Below are positions 53,249 through 61,166 of a stretch of DNA of 64,000 nt, piece after piece. The notes beneath the pieces were generated by a model. It saw only the letters and a program-made list of their open reading frames with translations. It was not told the DNA's origin and ran no database searches. This stretch comes from RYN-122 sp963761655 (GTDB lineage: Bacteria > Actinomycetota > Actinomycetes > Mycobacteriales > SCTD01). The stretch lies in assembly GCA_963761655.1 (NCBI GenBank), contig CAVXHI010000008.1, positions 186,001 to 250,000 on the forward strand. The letters are read 5' to 3'. The translations under genes were made by a program, and so were the position numbers. The number at the start of each line of letters is the position of its first letter. Position 1 is the stretch's first letter.

Positions 53249-53763
53249 GCCGGCAGGCCGAGCAGGTCCAGGGCCGCCAGGAGGTCGGGGGCGACGTCGG
53301 GAGCGGCGTCGACCTCCTCCTGCCGGGTGACGGGCGTCGGGACCAGGACCGGCCGTGCGCCGGCGGCCAGTGCCGCACCGACGTCCGCGCCGATGTCCCC
53401 GACGACGGCGCACTCGGACGGCGAGAGCCCCAGGGCGGCGGCCGCCTGCAGGACGAGGCCGGGGGCGGGCTTGCGGCAGGGGCAGCCGTCCTCCGGCCCG
53501 TGCTCGCAGACCAGGACCGGCCCGAGCGGGCCGACCAGCTCGGCGAGGCGGGCGTGACACGCGTCCGCGTCGGCCCGGGTGAGCAGGCCCCGGGCGATGC
53601 CGCTCTGGTTCGTCACGACACCGGTCCGGATGCCGGCGGAGCGCAGGCGCGCCAGGGCCGCGGCGGCCTGCGGCACGGGCTGCACCAGGGCGGGGTCGCC
53701 GTTGTACGGGACGTCGACGACGAGGGTCCCGTCGCGGTCGAACAGCACCGCGCGCACCGTCAC
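53245..53763 (-). CDS. gmhB: D-glycero-manno-heptose-1,7-bisphosphate phosphatase (HAD)
   Basis: A 172-residue HAD phosphatase: FDRDGTLVVDVPYNGDP (nucleophile and acid Asp), VTNQSGIARG, the GmhB zinc-loop-like CEHGPEDGCPCRKP, and VVGDIGADVGAA. It removes the C7 phosphate between the two HldE steps. The GTG at 53763 places the catalytic motif directly at the N-terminus as in the family. A longer start at 53835 would add 24 low-quality residues. It is the first gene of the heptose operon. Confidence 0.88.
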   Translation of the reverse strand: MTVRAVLFDRDGTLVVDVPYNGDPALVQPVPQAAAALARLRSAGIRTGVVTNQSGIARGLLTRADADACHARLAELVGPLGPVLVCEHGPEDGCPCRKPAPGLVLQAAAALGLSPSECAVVGDIGADVGAALAAGARPVLVPTPVTRQEEVDAAPDVAPDLLAALDLLGLPA

Positions 53764-53874
53764 CGGCGGACCGGAGCGGGTGCAGAGCGGGGGCAGGGCG
53801 ACAGCACGGGCGGCACCTGCCCGGGCTTGCTCCACCGAAACAGGACCCTCACTCTCCGCGGAGCCACAAGGGTC

Positions 53875-54945
53875 TTACCCGGCGAGCGCCTGCTCCTCCG
53901 GCTCCCGCAGCAGGCGCAGCACCGCCGCCTCCAAGGCCCCCTGCGTCGCGGGCTGCCCGAACACGCCGTCCTGGCCGAGCTCCTCGAGGTCGCGGGCCAC
54001 GGTGACGCCGTTCTCGTAGAGGTCGATGATCCTCGGATCGATGTAGGAGGACCGGCAGACTGCGGGGGTGTTGCCCAGGTAGCCCGCGACCTCCTTGACC
54101 ACCCGGGTGACCGCCCGCTTGCGGGCCGTCGGCGTCGGGGCGGCGTCCACCGACACCGCCAGGCCGACGGCGGTGAGCACGGTGGCGTTCCACGTGCGGA
54201 AGTCCTTGGCGGTGTAGTCGCCGCCGAGGAGCTCGCGCAGGTGGTCGTTGATGTCGTGGCTCTTGACGTCGGCCCAGTGGCCGCTCTTGCTGTTCTGTCG
54301 GCCGGCTGGGCCCTCCCACCAGGCGAGCAGCTCCTCGCCGCCCTGCCGGCGCCGCTTCATCGCGGTGACGACGGCGCAGACGTCGGGGTCCGCCACCTGC
54401 TGCACGCGGTGCTTGCCGCTCTTGGCGGTGTAGTCGAACGTGATGACCCCGCCGCGGCTCACGGTCACGTGCTCCTTGCGGATCGTGGCCAGCCCGAAGG
54501 TGCCGTTCTCCTCGGCGTACTGCTCGCTGCCGACGCGGAAGAAGCCGAGGTCCAGCAGGCGCACCGCGCACGACAGCACCCGCCGGCGGGTCATGTCCTT
54601 CTCGTGCAGGTCGCGCTGGATCTGCTCCCGCGCGGCCGGCAGGGCGACGGCGAAGTCGAGGATCCGCTCGTGCTTGGCGAGGTCGCGCATCACCCGCCAC
54701 TGGTCGTGGTACCGGTACTGCCGGCGACCGCGGGCGTCGAGGCCGGTCGCCTGGATGTGACCCGCCGCGACCGGGCAGATCCAGACGTCCTCCCAGGCCG
54801 GCGGCAGGACGAGAGCTTCGATCCGGGCGAGCGTGGCCTCGTCGGTGACCGGGTTGCCGCCGGCGTCGACGTAGGAGAAGCCCTTCTTCGCGCGCACGCG
54901 CTGCAGTCCGGGGGCGGAGCAGGAGACGCGCGTGAGGCGGGGCAC
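53875..54945 (-). CDS. DNA topoisomerase IB
   Basis: A 356-residue poxvirus-like type IB enzyme with KGFSYVDAGGNPVTD, the RYHDQWR region, VRLLDLGFFRVGSEQYAEEN, TAKDFRTWNAT and the catalytic Tyr in CRSSYIDPRIIDLYE. It relaxes supercoils through a 3'-phosphotyrosyl intermediate. Such accessory enzymes are sporadic in actinobacteria. It stands alone, 111 bases from gmhB and 38 from the DUF5709 gene. Confidence 0.92.
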   Translation of the reverse strand: MPRLTRVSCSAPGLQRVRAKKGFSYVDAGGNPVTDEATLARIEALVLPPAWEDVWICPVAAGHIQATGLDARGRRQYRYHDQWRVMRDLAKHERILDFAVALPAAREQIQRDLHEKDMTRRRVLSCAVRLLDLGFFRVGSEQYAEENGTFGLATIRKEHVTVSRGGVITFDYTAKSGKHRVQQVADPDVCAVVTAMKRRRQGGEELLAWWEGPAGRQNSKSGHWADVKSHDINDHLRELLGGDYTAKDFRTWNATVLTAVGLAVSVDAAPTPTARKRAVTRVVKEVAGYLGNTPAVCRSSYIDPRIIDLYENGVTVARDLEELGQDGVFGQPATQGALEAAVLRLLREPEEQALAG

Positions 54946-54983
54946 ACCGGACGCCTACCCGGAGCCCCGCCTCTGCACGCGGA

Positions 54984-55421
54984 CTAGACCTCGGGCTCGA
55001 GGTGCATGGCGGCCTCCTCGGCCGAGTACCCGCCGAGGTCGGTGCCCGTGTCGGTCGCGACGAGGTCGGCCTCGGTGTCGGTGCGGGCGCCCTCGTCCGG
55101 CTCGACCAGGCGGCCCACGCCCTGCCCTGCGCGCTCGTCGAAGGGCGTGTCCGCACCCTGCGACTCGTCGGCAGGCAGGTCGACCGCGGCGAGCACGTCG
55201 GGCTCCTCACGGGAGATGCGGCCGTCGAGGCTCTCGCCGTCGTGCTGCTCCGCCGCGGTGGTGCCGAAGTCGTCGACGGCGACGGCGGTGTCGTGCGGCG
55301 GCTCCGTGGTGTCGCTGGACCCGGCTGCTCCGGCGACGTCCTGCAGAGAGGTCGTGTCGCCGGGGTCGGGGATGCCCTCGGCCTCCATGGCGGAGGGGGG
55401 CTCGGGGATGCGGGAGGTCAT
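54984..55421 (-). CDS. DUF5709 acidic protein
   Basis: A 145-residue, strongly acidic, probably disordered protein. Its conserved core (LDGRISREEPDV, RLVEPDEGARTDTEADLVA, GYSAEEAAMHLEPE) marks the actinobacterial DUF5709 family. No function is established, and its abundance of Asp/Glu and low hydrophobicity suggest a stress or charge-buffering role. Separated by 73 bases and a hairpin from the SRPBCC gene upstream. Confidence 0.8.
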   Translation of the reverse strand: MTSRIPEPPSAMEAEGIPDPGDTTSLQDVAGAAGSSDTTEPPHDTAVAVDDFGTTAAEQHDGESLDGRISREEPDVLAAVDLPADESQGADTPFDERAGQGVGRLVEPDEGARTDTEADLVATDTGTDLGGYSAEEAAMHLEPEV

Positions 55422-55453
55422 GCGGACTCCTGGTGGTCGGTGGCGGACGCGCC

Positions 55454-55484
55454 GCGGGGCCGCCTCCGGAGGAGACGGCCCCGC
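55454..55484 (-). terminator. GC-rich hairpin after the SRPBCC gene
   Basis: A perfect 9-bp stem GCGGGGCCG / CGGCCCCGC with a 13-base loop lies 10 bases beyond the SRPBCC stop. No T run follows on the minus strand, so it may be a weak terminator between the SRPBCC and DUF5709 genes. Confidence 0.5.
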
Positions 55485-55494
55485 AGCGAAGGGG

Positions 55495-55965
55495 TCAGGA
55501 CTGCTTGACGGTGGTGCCGGAGCCCGGGGTCGCGCCCTCGATCGTCTGCTTGAACGACGCGAGGCACTCCTCGACCATCTTCTGCGGGTTCGCGAACATC
55601 TTCGCGACGGCCTCGCCGAGCACGCCCGCGGGCGGGTCGTACTGGAGGCTGACCTCGACGCCGGTGGTGCCGCCGTGGTCGTCGAAGCGCACCGCGCCCG
55701 CGTTCTTGACCTCGAGGCCGCTGCTGTCCTCGGTGGCCCACGCGATGCGGGTGTTCTCGACGTCCTCGACGATCGTGGCGTCCCACTCGACGGTCTTGCC
55801 CAGCGGGCCGGAGACCTTCCAGTGCGTGGTCTTGGTGCTGCCCTGGACAGGCTGCACGGACTCGACGTCCGGCATGATCTGCGGCAGGTTCGTCAGCCCG
55901 CGCCACCAGGCGTAGCACTGGTCAGCCGGAGCGTCGACCTCGATGTAGTGCGCGACGGATCCCAT
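55495..55965 (-). CDS. SRPBCC (polyketide-cyclase-like) family protein
   Basis: A 156-residue protein beginning MGSVAHYIEVDAPADQCYAWW, with NLPQIMPDVESVQPV and VEVSLQYDPPAG, the beta-sheet lipid-binding fold of the START/SRPBCC family. Relatives in actinobacteria are often stress-induced and bind hydrophobic ligands; the ligand here is unknown. It lies with the YtxH-like and DUF5709 genes on one strand, and the group may respond to the same signal. Confidence 0.8.
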   Translation of the reverse strand: MGSVAHYIEVDAPADQCYAWWRGLTNLPQIMPDVESVQPVQGSTKTTHWKVSGPLGKTVEWDATIVEDVENTRIAWATEDSSGLEVKNAGAVRFDDHGGTTGVEVSLQYDPPAGVLGEAVAKMFANPQKMVEECLASFKQTIEGATPGSGTTVKQS

Positions 55966-56009
55966 GTGGTTCTCCTCGGGTCAGGGGTGGAGTGCGGTGG
56001 AGTCGGGCG

Positions 56010-56330
56010 TCAGACGGAGTCGGAGGCAGCGGCACCGGTCATGGGCGCTGCGCCCGTGTCGTACCCGCTCGTGCTCGTGCCGGCGGTCAGGTCGACCGTC
56101 TCGGGCGTGGTCGACGCGACGCTGCTGATGGTGTCGTTCGCCTTCGTCTTCGCGGTGTCGGCGAGCGTGCTCGCGGTCTGCGCGAGGTTGGTCGTGACTT
56201 CCTGCACGGCAGGCATGCCGGCGAGCTCGCGCGCCTTCGCGACGATCTGCTCGTAGCGCTGCGTGCCGGCCTTGGCGCCGAGCACGTAGCCGGCGCCGAA
56301 GCCGGCGGCCAGGGTGAGCTTCTTGATCAT
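56010..56330 (-). CDS. YtxH-like small membrane-associated protein
   Basis: A 106-residue protein with an N-terminal Gly-rich hydrophobic segment (KLTLAAGFGAGYVLGAKAG), then an amphipathic helical stretch rich in Ala and Lys, then a disordered tail. This is the usual layout of YtxH-type general-stress proteins. Function is not established. It starts 45 bases upstream of the SRPBCC gene. Confidence 0.7.
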   Translation of the reverse strand: MIKKLTLAAGFGAGYVLGAKAGTQRYEQIVAKARELAGMPAVQEVTTNLAQTASTLADTAKTKANDTISSVASTTPETVDLTAGTSTSGYDTGAAPMTGAAASDSV

Positions 56331-56414
56331 GGGGTTCCTCCCGCAGGTGGGTGCTGACGGACCCCTACCCCGCGCGCCCCCGCTGCCACACCCCTGCTGC
56401 GGTCGTGACGTGCG

Positions 56415-57557
56415 CTACCGGCGCCAGGCGTAGTCGTGCAGCGCACCCCACTGCTCGGTGCGGACCTCCTCGTACGTCCACAGGCTCGCCCCGACGGCGC
56501 CCCCGCGCTTGGCGACGTCGAGGAAGCGCAGCGTCTCGGCCCGGCTGGGCAGACCGCGGCGGCCGCCCTCCTGGCCCATGTCGTAGCCCTGCCCCACCGG
56601 GGCGACCGGCAGCATCCGGCCGAGGGTCGACAGCGACTGCACGACGAGCTTCCCGGGCTCGTTGCACGACCAGTAGACCATCGGGACGAAGACGTCGGCG
56701 TAGGGCGCGAAGGCGGCGTACGGGAAGGTCGCGAGGCGCTTCGGCGTCGGGCGCGGGACCGTCGCCGCGACCGGCCGGGTGCCGGCGGCGCGCCGCACGA
56801 GCGAGAGGTAGAGCCGGACGCGGCGGTCGGTGGCGAAGGTGCCCTCGGCGGCGGTCTCGACGTCGGGGGCGAACGCGTCGGCGCCGTCGGCGAAGGCCCG
56901 GCCGGCCCGGGTGGCGTCCTTCACGGGGTCGGACAGGTAGGGGAAGTCCCAGGCCACGACCTTCAGGCCCGCGGCGTGGGCGGCCGGGACGAGCCGCGGC
57001 AGGACGTCGGAGCCGTAGTAGCCGGTGCGACCGCCGGTGCGGACCCAGACGTTCTCGAGGCCCGCCGCCTTCGCCTTGGCGACGACGGCGGCGACGTCGA
57101 CCCGCTGGCCCGTGAAGTTCGTCGTCCAGACGCCCTTGCCGGCGACTGCCGCCAGCGACGTCGCCTTCGGGCCGGGTGCCAGCGGAGCGGGGAGAGCGGC
57201 CTCGGCGACGGCCGGCACGCGGACCGCGGGGGGACCTCCCGCGGACGGCCTGCGGGGGGCCGGCGGGCAGCCCCGCCGCGGAGGAGCAGGGGGGACCGGG
57301 CCGAGGACAGCGGTCGTGGACCCGCGCGGCGCCGTCGTGCGGGGGGCGGTCGGCAGGGGCGCGGTCGTCCGGGGCGCGAGCGGCAGGGTCGTCGACGGGG
57401 TGGGGCGGGAGGCGGCCGGGCCCGCGGTGGACAGCGTGCTGACCGACGCGGCCGGGGCGACGGGCTCGAGCGAGGACCCCTGCGCAGCCGCCGTGAGGCC
57501 ACCGGTGAGGACGAGGGCGAGGGCGACGGTGAGCGTGCGCTCGAGGGGGGACAGCAC
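56415..57557 (-). CDS. Secreted glycoside-hydrolase-like TIM-barrel protein
   Basis: A 380-residue exported protein. A signal peptide (about 1-25) and a Pro/Thr/Ala-rich linker to about residue 120 precede a globular domain (VWVRTGGRTGYYGSDVLP, AGLKVVAWDFPYLSDP, FAPDVETAAEG, VFVPMVYW, GASLWTYEE). The acidic residues at strand ends resemble GH18- or DUF4015-type barrels. It may act on wall glycans, but I cannot identify the substrate. The start is GTG at 57557. Confidence 0.7.
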   Translation of the reverse strand: MLSPLERTLTVALALVLTGGLTAAAQGSSLEPVAPAASVSTLSTAGPAASRPTPSTTLPLAPRTTAPLPTAPRTTAPRGSTTAVLGPVPPAPPRRGCPPAPRRPSAGGPPAVRVPAVAEAALPAPLAPGPKATSLAAVAGKGVWTTNFTGQRVDVAAVVAKAKAAGLENVWVRTGGRTGYYGSDVLPRLVPAAHAAGLKVVAWDFPYLSDPVKDATRAGRAFADGADAFAPDVETAAEGTFATDRRVRLYLSLVRRAAGTRPVAATVPRPTPKRLATFPYAAFAPYADVFVPMVYWSCNEPGKLVVQSLSTLGRMLPVAPVGQGYDMGQEGGRRGLPSRAETLRFLDVAKRGGAVGASLWTYEEVRTEQWGALHDYAWRR

Positions 57558-57649
57558 CCGTCCAGACTGCCTGACCCGGAGGTCGCGCGTGACCGTTTCC
57601 GACCGCGCCCGTTGCGCTATCGTCCTGCGCTGCCGGGAGACCGGTGTCG

Positions 57650-57721
57650 TCCCGCGTAGCTCAATGGCAGAGCATTCGACTGTTAATCGAACGGTTCCTG
57701 GTTCGAGTCCAGGCGCGGGAG
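57650..57721 (+). tRNA. tRNA-Asn (GTT)
   Basis: A 72-base cloverleaf. The acceptor stem TCCCGCG/CGCGGGA carries discriminator G, the D arm is GCTCAATGGCAGAGC, the anticodon loop CTGTTAA holds GTT, and the T arm is CCTGGTTCGAGTCCAGG. CCA is not encoded. Confidence 0.95.
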
Positions 57722-57779
57722 CACCACCACACAGCCTGACCCCTGGTGAGACAGCAGTCCCGTGGGTCGTGGAGGCACC

Positions 57780-57977
57780 GTGAACGACAGTCCGATCCCG
57801 GGAAGCGGTGTCGCTCGCCGTCCGGTCCTCTGCACGAGGTGCGGTGACGCCTGGGACGACCGCCTCGTCCCCAGCCGCGCTCCGGGCCTCGACGCTGCCT
57901 GGTGCCCCTCCTGCCTGCTGGCGCCGGGCGCGACGTCCACGCTGGTCGACCCGTACCCCTCGACGGGCACGCCGTGA
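57780..57977 (+). CDS. Small CxxC zinc-ribbon-like protein
   Basis: A 65-residue protein with two Cys pairs, CTRCGDAW and CPSCLL, spaced like a minimal zinc ribbon, and a Pro-rich tail. I do not recognise a family. It starts with GTG 58 bases after tRNA-Asn, and its TGA overlaps the start of the DICT-like gene, so the two are probably made together. Confidence 0.55.
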   Translation: MNDSPIPGSGVARRPVLCTRCGDAWDDRLVPSRAPGLDAAWCPSCLLAPGATSTLVDPYPSTGTP

Positions 57978-58435
57978 CGCCGTACGCCCTCGTCACGGCC
58001 GTCGAGGAGCCGCAGCTGGCCGACCGGGGCCAGCTCGTGGCCCTCTCGCGACGCATGGAGCTGACCGCTCTCGCCAGCCCGCCGCCCTTCGTGGCGGCCA
58101 CGCTGCAGGACGTCCGGTTCCTCACCGACCACACCCGCGACGTCTACACCCGCCTGGCCGAGGGCGGGGCCAGGGCCACGCTGTACGCCCGGGGGCTGCA
58201 GTCGTGGATCGCGCCGGGCGTCGTGGGCGTCGCCCTCGAGGACGACGACCCCCTCGTGGACGAGTGGACGGTCGTGCTCCCGAGCGAGCAGGCGCCGTCG
58301 GTGTTCACCGCGACCGACCTCCGGCAGCCGTGCGACACGGACGACGAGCGCTGCTTCTCCTACGCCGTCTCCCACGACGCCGACGTCGTGCGGGCCTGCC
58401 TCGAGCTGCTCGTGCCGGAGGCTGCTGCTCGCTAA
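57974..58435 (+). CDS. DICT-type sensory domain protein
   Basis: A 153-residue protein (YALVTAVEEPQLADRG, FVAATLQDVRFLTDHTRDVY, LAEGGARATLYARGLQSW, WTVVLPSEQAPSVF) resembling the stand-alone DICT domain. That domain is associated with light or redox signalling and with diguanylate cyclases. No output domain is attached. It is coupled by GTGA to the small CxxC protein and lies between two tRNA genes. Confidence 0.6.
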   Translation: MTPYALVTAVEEPQLADRGQLVALSRRMELTALASPPPFVAATLQDVRFLTDHTRDVYTRLAEGGARATLYARGLQSWIAPGVVGVALEDDDPLVDEWTVVLPSEQAPSVFTATDLRQPCDTDDERCFSYAVSHDADVVRACLELLVPEAAAR

Positions 58436-58448
58436 GGTCGCCGGGCAC

Positions 58449-58522
58449 GGGGCGGTAGCTCAGCCGGTCAGAGCAGGAGACTCATAATCTCTCGGTCGTG
58501 GGTTCGAGCCCCACCCGCCCCA
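58449..58522 (+). tRNA. tRNA-Met (CAT)
   Basis: A 74-base cloverleaf. The acceptor GGGGCGG/CCGCCCC carries discriminator A, the anticodon loop CTCATAA holds CAT, and the T arm is GTGGGTTCGAGCCCCAC. The ACTCATAATC context is that of elongator tRNA-Met; a tRNA-Ile with modified CAT is less likely. Its 3' end faces the integrase gene and is the probable attachment site. Confidence 0.9.
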
Positions 58523-58633
58523 CCCACAACCCGCAGGTCAGAGGCCATGTGCCCTGTGGACAACTGCTGATGATGAGCCGCTCAGAGCGACACTTCTAAC
58601 GGATCTCTAACGGATCCGGCGAGGAGACGCTTC

Positions 58634-59788
58634 ATGCGCGGCAGCATCATCGAGAAGCCCAAGGGCAGCGGCACGTACTACGTCGTCCTGGACCTCGAGC
58701 CCGACCCGGGGACCGGCAAGCGCCGGCAGAAGTGGCACAGCGGCTTCACCGGCAAGCGCGAGGCCGAGAAGGCCTTGGCCGGCCTGCTCGCTTCCCGCTA
58801 CGACGGCTCCTACGTCGAGCCCTCGAAGCTCACCCTGGCGGTCTTCCTGCGCGAGCGCTGGCTCCCGACCGCGGCGACGACGGTCCGCGCGACGACGCTG
58901 GACTGCTACCGCCGGCACTGCGAGCGCTACCTGATCCCGCGGCTCGGAGCCGTGCCGCTGCAGGGCCTGACGTCGGACCGGCTGACGCTGCTCTACCGCG
59001 ACCTGCTCGAGCAGGGCGGGGTGAAGGGCCGGCCGCTGTCGCCGAACTCCGTCCGGCGCATCCACGCCACCCTGCACCGGGCGCTGCGCGACGCGCAGTC
59101 CTGGGGCTACACCACGCGCAACGTCGCCAGCTCCGCCACCAAGCCGCGCGTCCCGCGGCTGGGGGAGCGGCTGCAGACCTGGTCCGGCGACGAGGTCGCC
59201 GCCTTCCTGTCCGCCGTCCGCCACGACCGCCTCTACGCCGCCTGGCACCTCGCGATCTCCACCGGCATGCGCCGCAGCGAGCTGCTCGGCCTGCGCTGGC
59301 AGGACGTCGACCTCACGCTCGCCCGGGCCTCGGTCCGGCAGGTGCTGACCCACATCGGCCACCAGGTCGTGATCGGCGAGCCCAAGACCAAGCGCAGCCG
59401 CCGGGCCGTCGCCCTCGACCGCGACACCGTCGCGGTCCTGCGGGAGTGGAAGGCCGCGCAGATCGCCGACCGCCTCGCCGCCGGCCCCGCCTGGCAGGAC
59501 AGCGGCTACCTGTTCACCCGCGAGGACGGCCGCTACGTCCATCCCGACACGTTCAGCTACTGGTTCGAGAAGCACCTGCGGGTCGCCGGGCTGCGCCGGA
59601 TCCGCTTCCACGACCTCCGACACACCCACGCCAGCCTCGCCCTGCAGGCCGGGGTCAGCGCCAAGGTCGTCAGCGACCGGCTCGGCCACGCCTCGGTCGC
59701 GTTCACCCTCGACGTCTACTCCCACGTCGTGCCGTCGCTGCAGGAGGAGGCGGCCGAGCGGGTCGCGGACCTGTTCCGCCGGGACTGA
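58634..59788 (+). CDS. Tyrosine site-specific integrase
   Basis: A 384-residue phage-type integrase. An N-terminal arm-binding region (TYYVVLDLEPDPGTGKR) is followed by a SAM-like core-binding domain and the catalytic domain, with Arg in STGMRRSELLGLRW, HxxR in HDLRHTHASLAL, the second His in DRLGHASV and Tyr in LDVYSHVV. It would integrate or excise DNA at the 3' end of the tRNA-Met gene 112 bases upstream. No excisionase or phage structural gene is seen. Confidence 0.93.
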   Translation: MRGSIIEKPKGSGTYYVVLDLEPDPGTGKRRQKWHSGFTGKREAEKALAGLLASRYDGSYVEPSKLTLAVFLRERWLPTAATTVRATTLDCYRRHCERYLIPRLGAVPLQGLTSDRLTLLYRDLLEQGGVKGRPLSPNSVRRIHATLHRALRDAQSWGYTTRNVASSATKPRVPRLGERLQTWSGDEVAAFLSAVRHDRLYAAWHLAISTGMRRSELLGLRWQDVDLTLARASVRQVLTHIGHQVVIGEPKTKRSRRAVALDRDTVAVLREWKAAQIADRLAAGPAWQDSGYLFTREDGRYVHPDTFSYWFEKHLRVAGLRRIRFHDLRHTHASLALQAGVSAKVVSDRLGHASVAFTLDVYSHVVPSLQEEAAERVADLFRRD

Positions 59789-59792
59789 GCGG

Positions 59793-60119
59793 CTACAGGC
59801 GGTCGCGCAGCCGCAGGACTGCCTGCTCCAGCGGCGCCAGGTCGTGCTCGACCGTCGCGGTCACCTGGCTGTGCTCGGTGTCGAAGTACCGGTGCGCCAG
59901 GTGGTCGCGCATCCTCGCGACCGCGGTCCACGGGATGCCGGGCTCGGTCGCCAACAGCGCGGCGGACAGGTCCTTCACCGCCTCGCCGATCTCGATCAGC
60001 CGGACCCGGACCGCGTCGAACACGAGGCCGTCGGTCAGGTCGCCGCGCCCGAGGTGGTCTCGGATCGCTGCCACCGCGGCCAGGACGTCCTCGAGCCGGT
60101 CCTGCTCGTCCCGGCTCAC
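59793..60119 (-). CDS. hepT: HepT-like HEPN ribonuclease toxin
   Basis: A 108-residue helical HEPN-domain protein. The toxin motif RX4HXY is exact: R71, H76 and Y78 in RDHLAHRY. Characterised HepT toxins cut RNA and are silenced when MntA adds AMP groups to the Tyr. The GTG overlaps the MntA-like gene stop (GTGA), and the antitoxin gene is transcribed first. It converges on the integrase gene with four bases between. Confidence 0.9.
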   Translation of the reverse strand: MSRDEQDRLEDVLAAVAAIRDHLGRGDLTDGLVFDAVRVRLIEIGEAVKDLSAALLATEPGIPWTAVARMRDHLAHRYFDTEHSQVTATVEHDLAPLEQAVLRLRDRL

Positions 60120-60631
60120 AGCGGGATGACGTCGGCGAGGGCCGCCTCGCGGATCTGCGGCTTGAGGCTGCTCGCCGTGCCGAGGTCGACCTTGACCTTG
60201 AGGATCCGCTCGAGGGTGCCCTCGAGAGCGAGCAGCGCGAACAGCCCGACGTCCTCGGGCAGGTCGACCAGCAGGTCGACGTCACTGTCCGGGCCGTCCT
60301 CGCCGCGGGCGACGCTGCCGAACACCCGGAGGTGAGTCCCGCCGGCCGCCTGGACCGCGGCCAGCAGCGCGCGTCGGTGCCGGCGGACCCGCCGGGCGAG
60401 GCGCGAGTCGGGCAGTCCGCGGACCTCCGGGGCGGTGTGCTCGAGGTCGAGGGTGACGCGGTGGCCGGTGGCCTCGACGAGGCGCTCGAGGGTGGGGAGC
60501 GCGGGCTGGCGGCGGCCGGACTCGTAGTCGCTGATGACGGACTGCCCGACGCCGGCGCGGCGGGCGAGCTCGCCCTGGCTCAGGCCAGCGGCAGACCGGG
60601 CTCGGTGCAGGAGCGCCGCCGCCGTCGTCAT
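60116..60631 (-). CDS. mntA: MntA-like AMPylating antitoxin with N-terminal XRE domain
   Basis: A 171-residue fusion. Residues 5-58 form an XRE-type helix-turn-helix (LSQGELARRAGVGQSVISDYESG). Residues 98-155 form a minimal nucleotidyltransferase with the exact GSX10DXD motif: G105, S106, D117 and D119, with a third Asp near 149. MntA antitoxins AMPylate HepT. The fused DNA-binding domain suggests it also represses its own promoter; a palindrome lies 12 bases upstream. Confidence 0.9.
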   Translation of the reverse strand: MTTAAALLHRARSAAGLSQGELARRAGVGQSVISDYESGRRQPALPTLERLVEATGHRVTLDLEHTAPEVRGLPDSRLARRVRRHRRALLAAVQAAGGTHLRVFGSVARGEDGPDSDVDLLVDLPEDVGLFALLALEGTLERILKVKVDLGTASSLKPQIREAALADVIPL

Positions 60632-60642
60632 GACTGGACCCT

Positions 60643-60658
60643 ATCGCGGATCGTCGAT
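60643..60658 (-). promoter_or_regulatory. Candidate operator of the mntA-hepT operon
   Basis: ATCGCGGATCGTCGAT follows the symmetric pattern ATCG-NN-GATC-NN-CGAT (12 of 16 positions symmetric). It lies 11 bases before the mntA ATG, where the XRE domain of the antitoxin could bind. Confidence 0.5.
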
Positions 60659-60834
60659 GCTCTTTCGGCTCCCGTCGGTGCCCGGCATCTGGCCTCCTGG
60701 CGGAGTCCACCTGCCGCCCGCCGCTCCGCGCCGGTTGCCATCGCACCCCGTGACCGGACTCGTCCAGGACCTGCAGATGGGGCTGTTGTTCAGACGAGTA
60801 GACGTTCACACACTTGCACCACGGGTGCGAGCCC

Positions 60835-60850
60835 GACAACGAGCGTTGTC
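60835..60850 (-). terminator. Hairpin overlapping the HTH gene stop
   Basis: GACAAC-GAGC-GTTGTC, a perfect 6-bp stem with a 4-base loop, overlaps the stop codon at 60849-60851. A second short stem (GCACC/GGTGC) follows about 10 bases on. It is a plausible terminator. The remaining bases to 60632 hold only the candidate operator. Confidence 0.4.
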
Positions 60851-61166
60851 ACGAGGCCTCCCGAGCGGCCTTCTCGGGGCTGGCGTAGCGCTGACGAGCG
60901 GCCTGCCGTGTGACGCCGAGGGCAGCGCCGATCGCCGTCCAACTGGCGCCCGCCGCCCGGAGCCGTTGCACCTCGGCCTCGACCGCCCGCTCCGCCTGCC
61001 GCCGTCGCGCCACCAGCCGGACGAGCTCCGGTACCGGTCGCTCCTCGACCGACCCCTGGCCCCTCGCCTCCGCCGTCGGCACGACCAGGGCCTGCACATC
61101 GCGCTGTCGTCGTCTGGCTCGTCGTCCCACCCGGCGAGCGTCGGGGACGTCGAGTTCGGCTGCCAT
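60849..61166 (-). CDS. Small helix-turn-helix protein
   Basis: A 105-residue basic protein. The last third is a clear helix-turn-helix (RAAGASWTAIGAALGVTRQAARQRY), a form common in actinobacterial regulators that recognise DNA as small adaptors. The first half is Arg-rich. The ATG at 61164-61166 overlaps the ATG of the divergent DUF559 gene. It may regulate that gene, though the overlap leaves no space for a promoter in between. Confidence 0.7.
   Translation of the reverse strand: MAAELDVPDARRVGRRARRRQRDVQALVVPTAEARGQGSVEERPVPELVRLVARRRQAERAVEAEVQRLRAAGASWTAIGAALGVTRQAARQRYASPEKAAREAS

Noticed and set aside
51838..54987. A 1049-codon open frame antisense to the glycosyltransferase, gmhB and topoisomerase genes
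   Set aside because: It lies opposite well-supported genes, has no recognisable domain and an Arg/Gly/Ala-rich composition, the usual by-product of high GC.
58449..58522. tRNA-Ile2 with modified CAT anticodon
   Set aside because: The ACTCATAATC anticodon context and acceptor match elongator tRNA-Met of actinobacteria better.
60820..60850. A second attachment site of the integrase element
   Set aside because: It shares only a few bases (CGGGTGCGAGCCC-like) with the tRNA T arm, too little for an att core.
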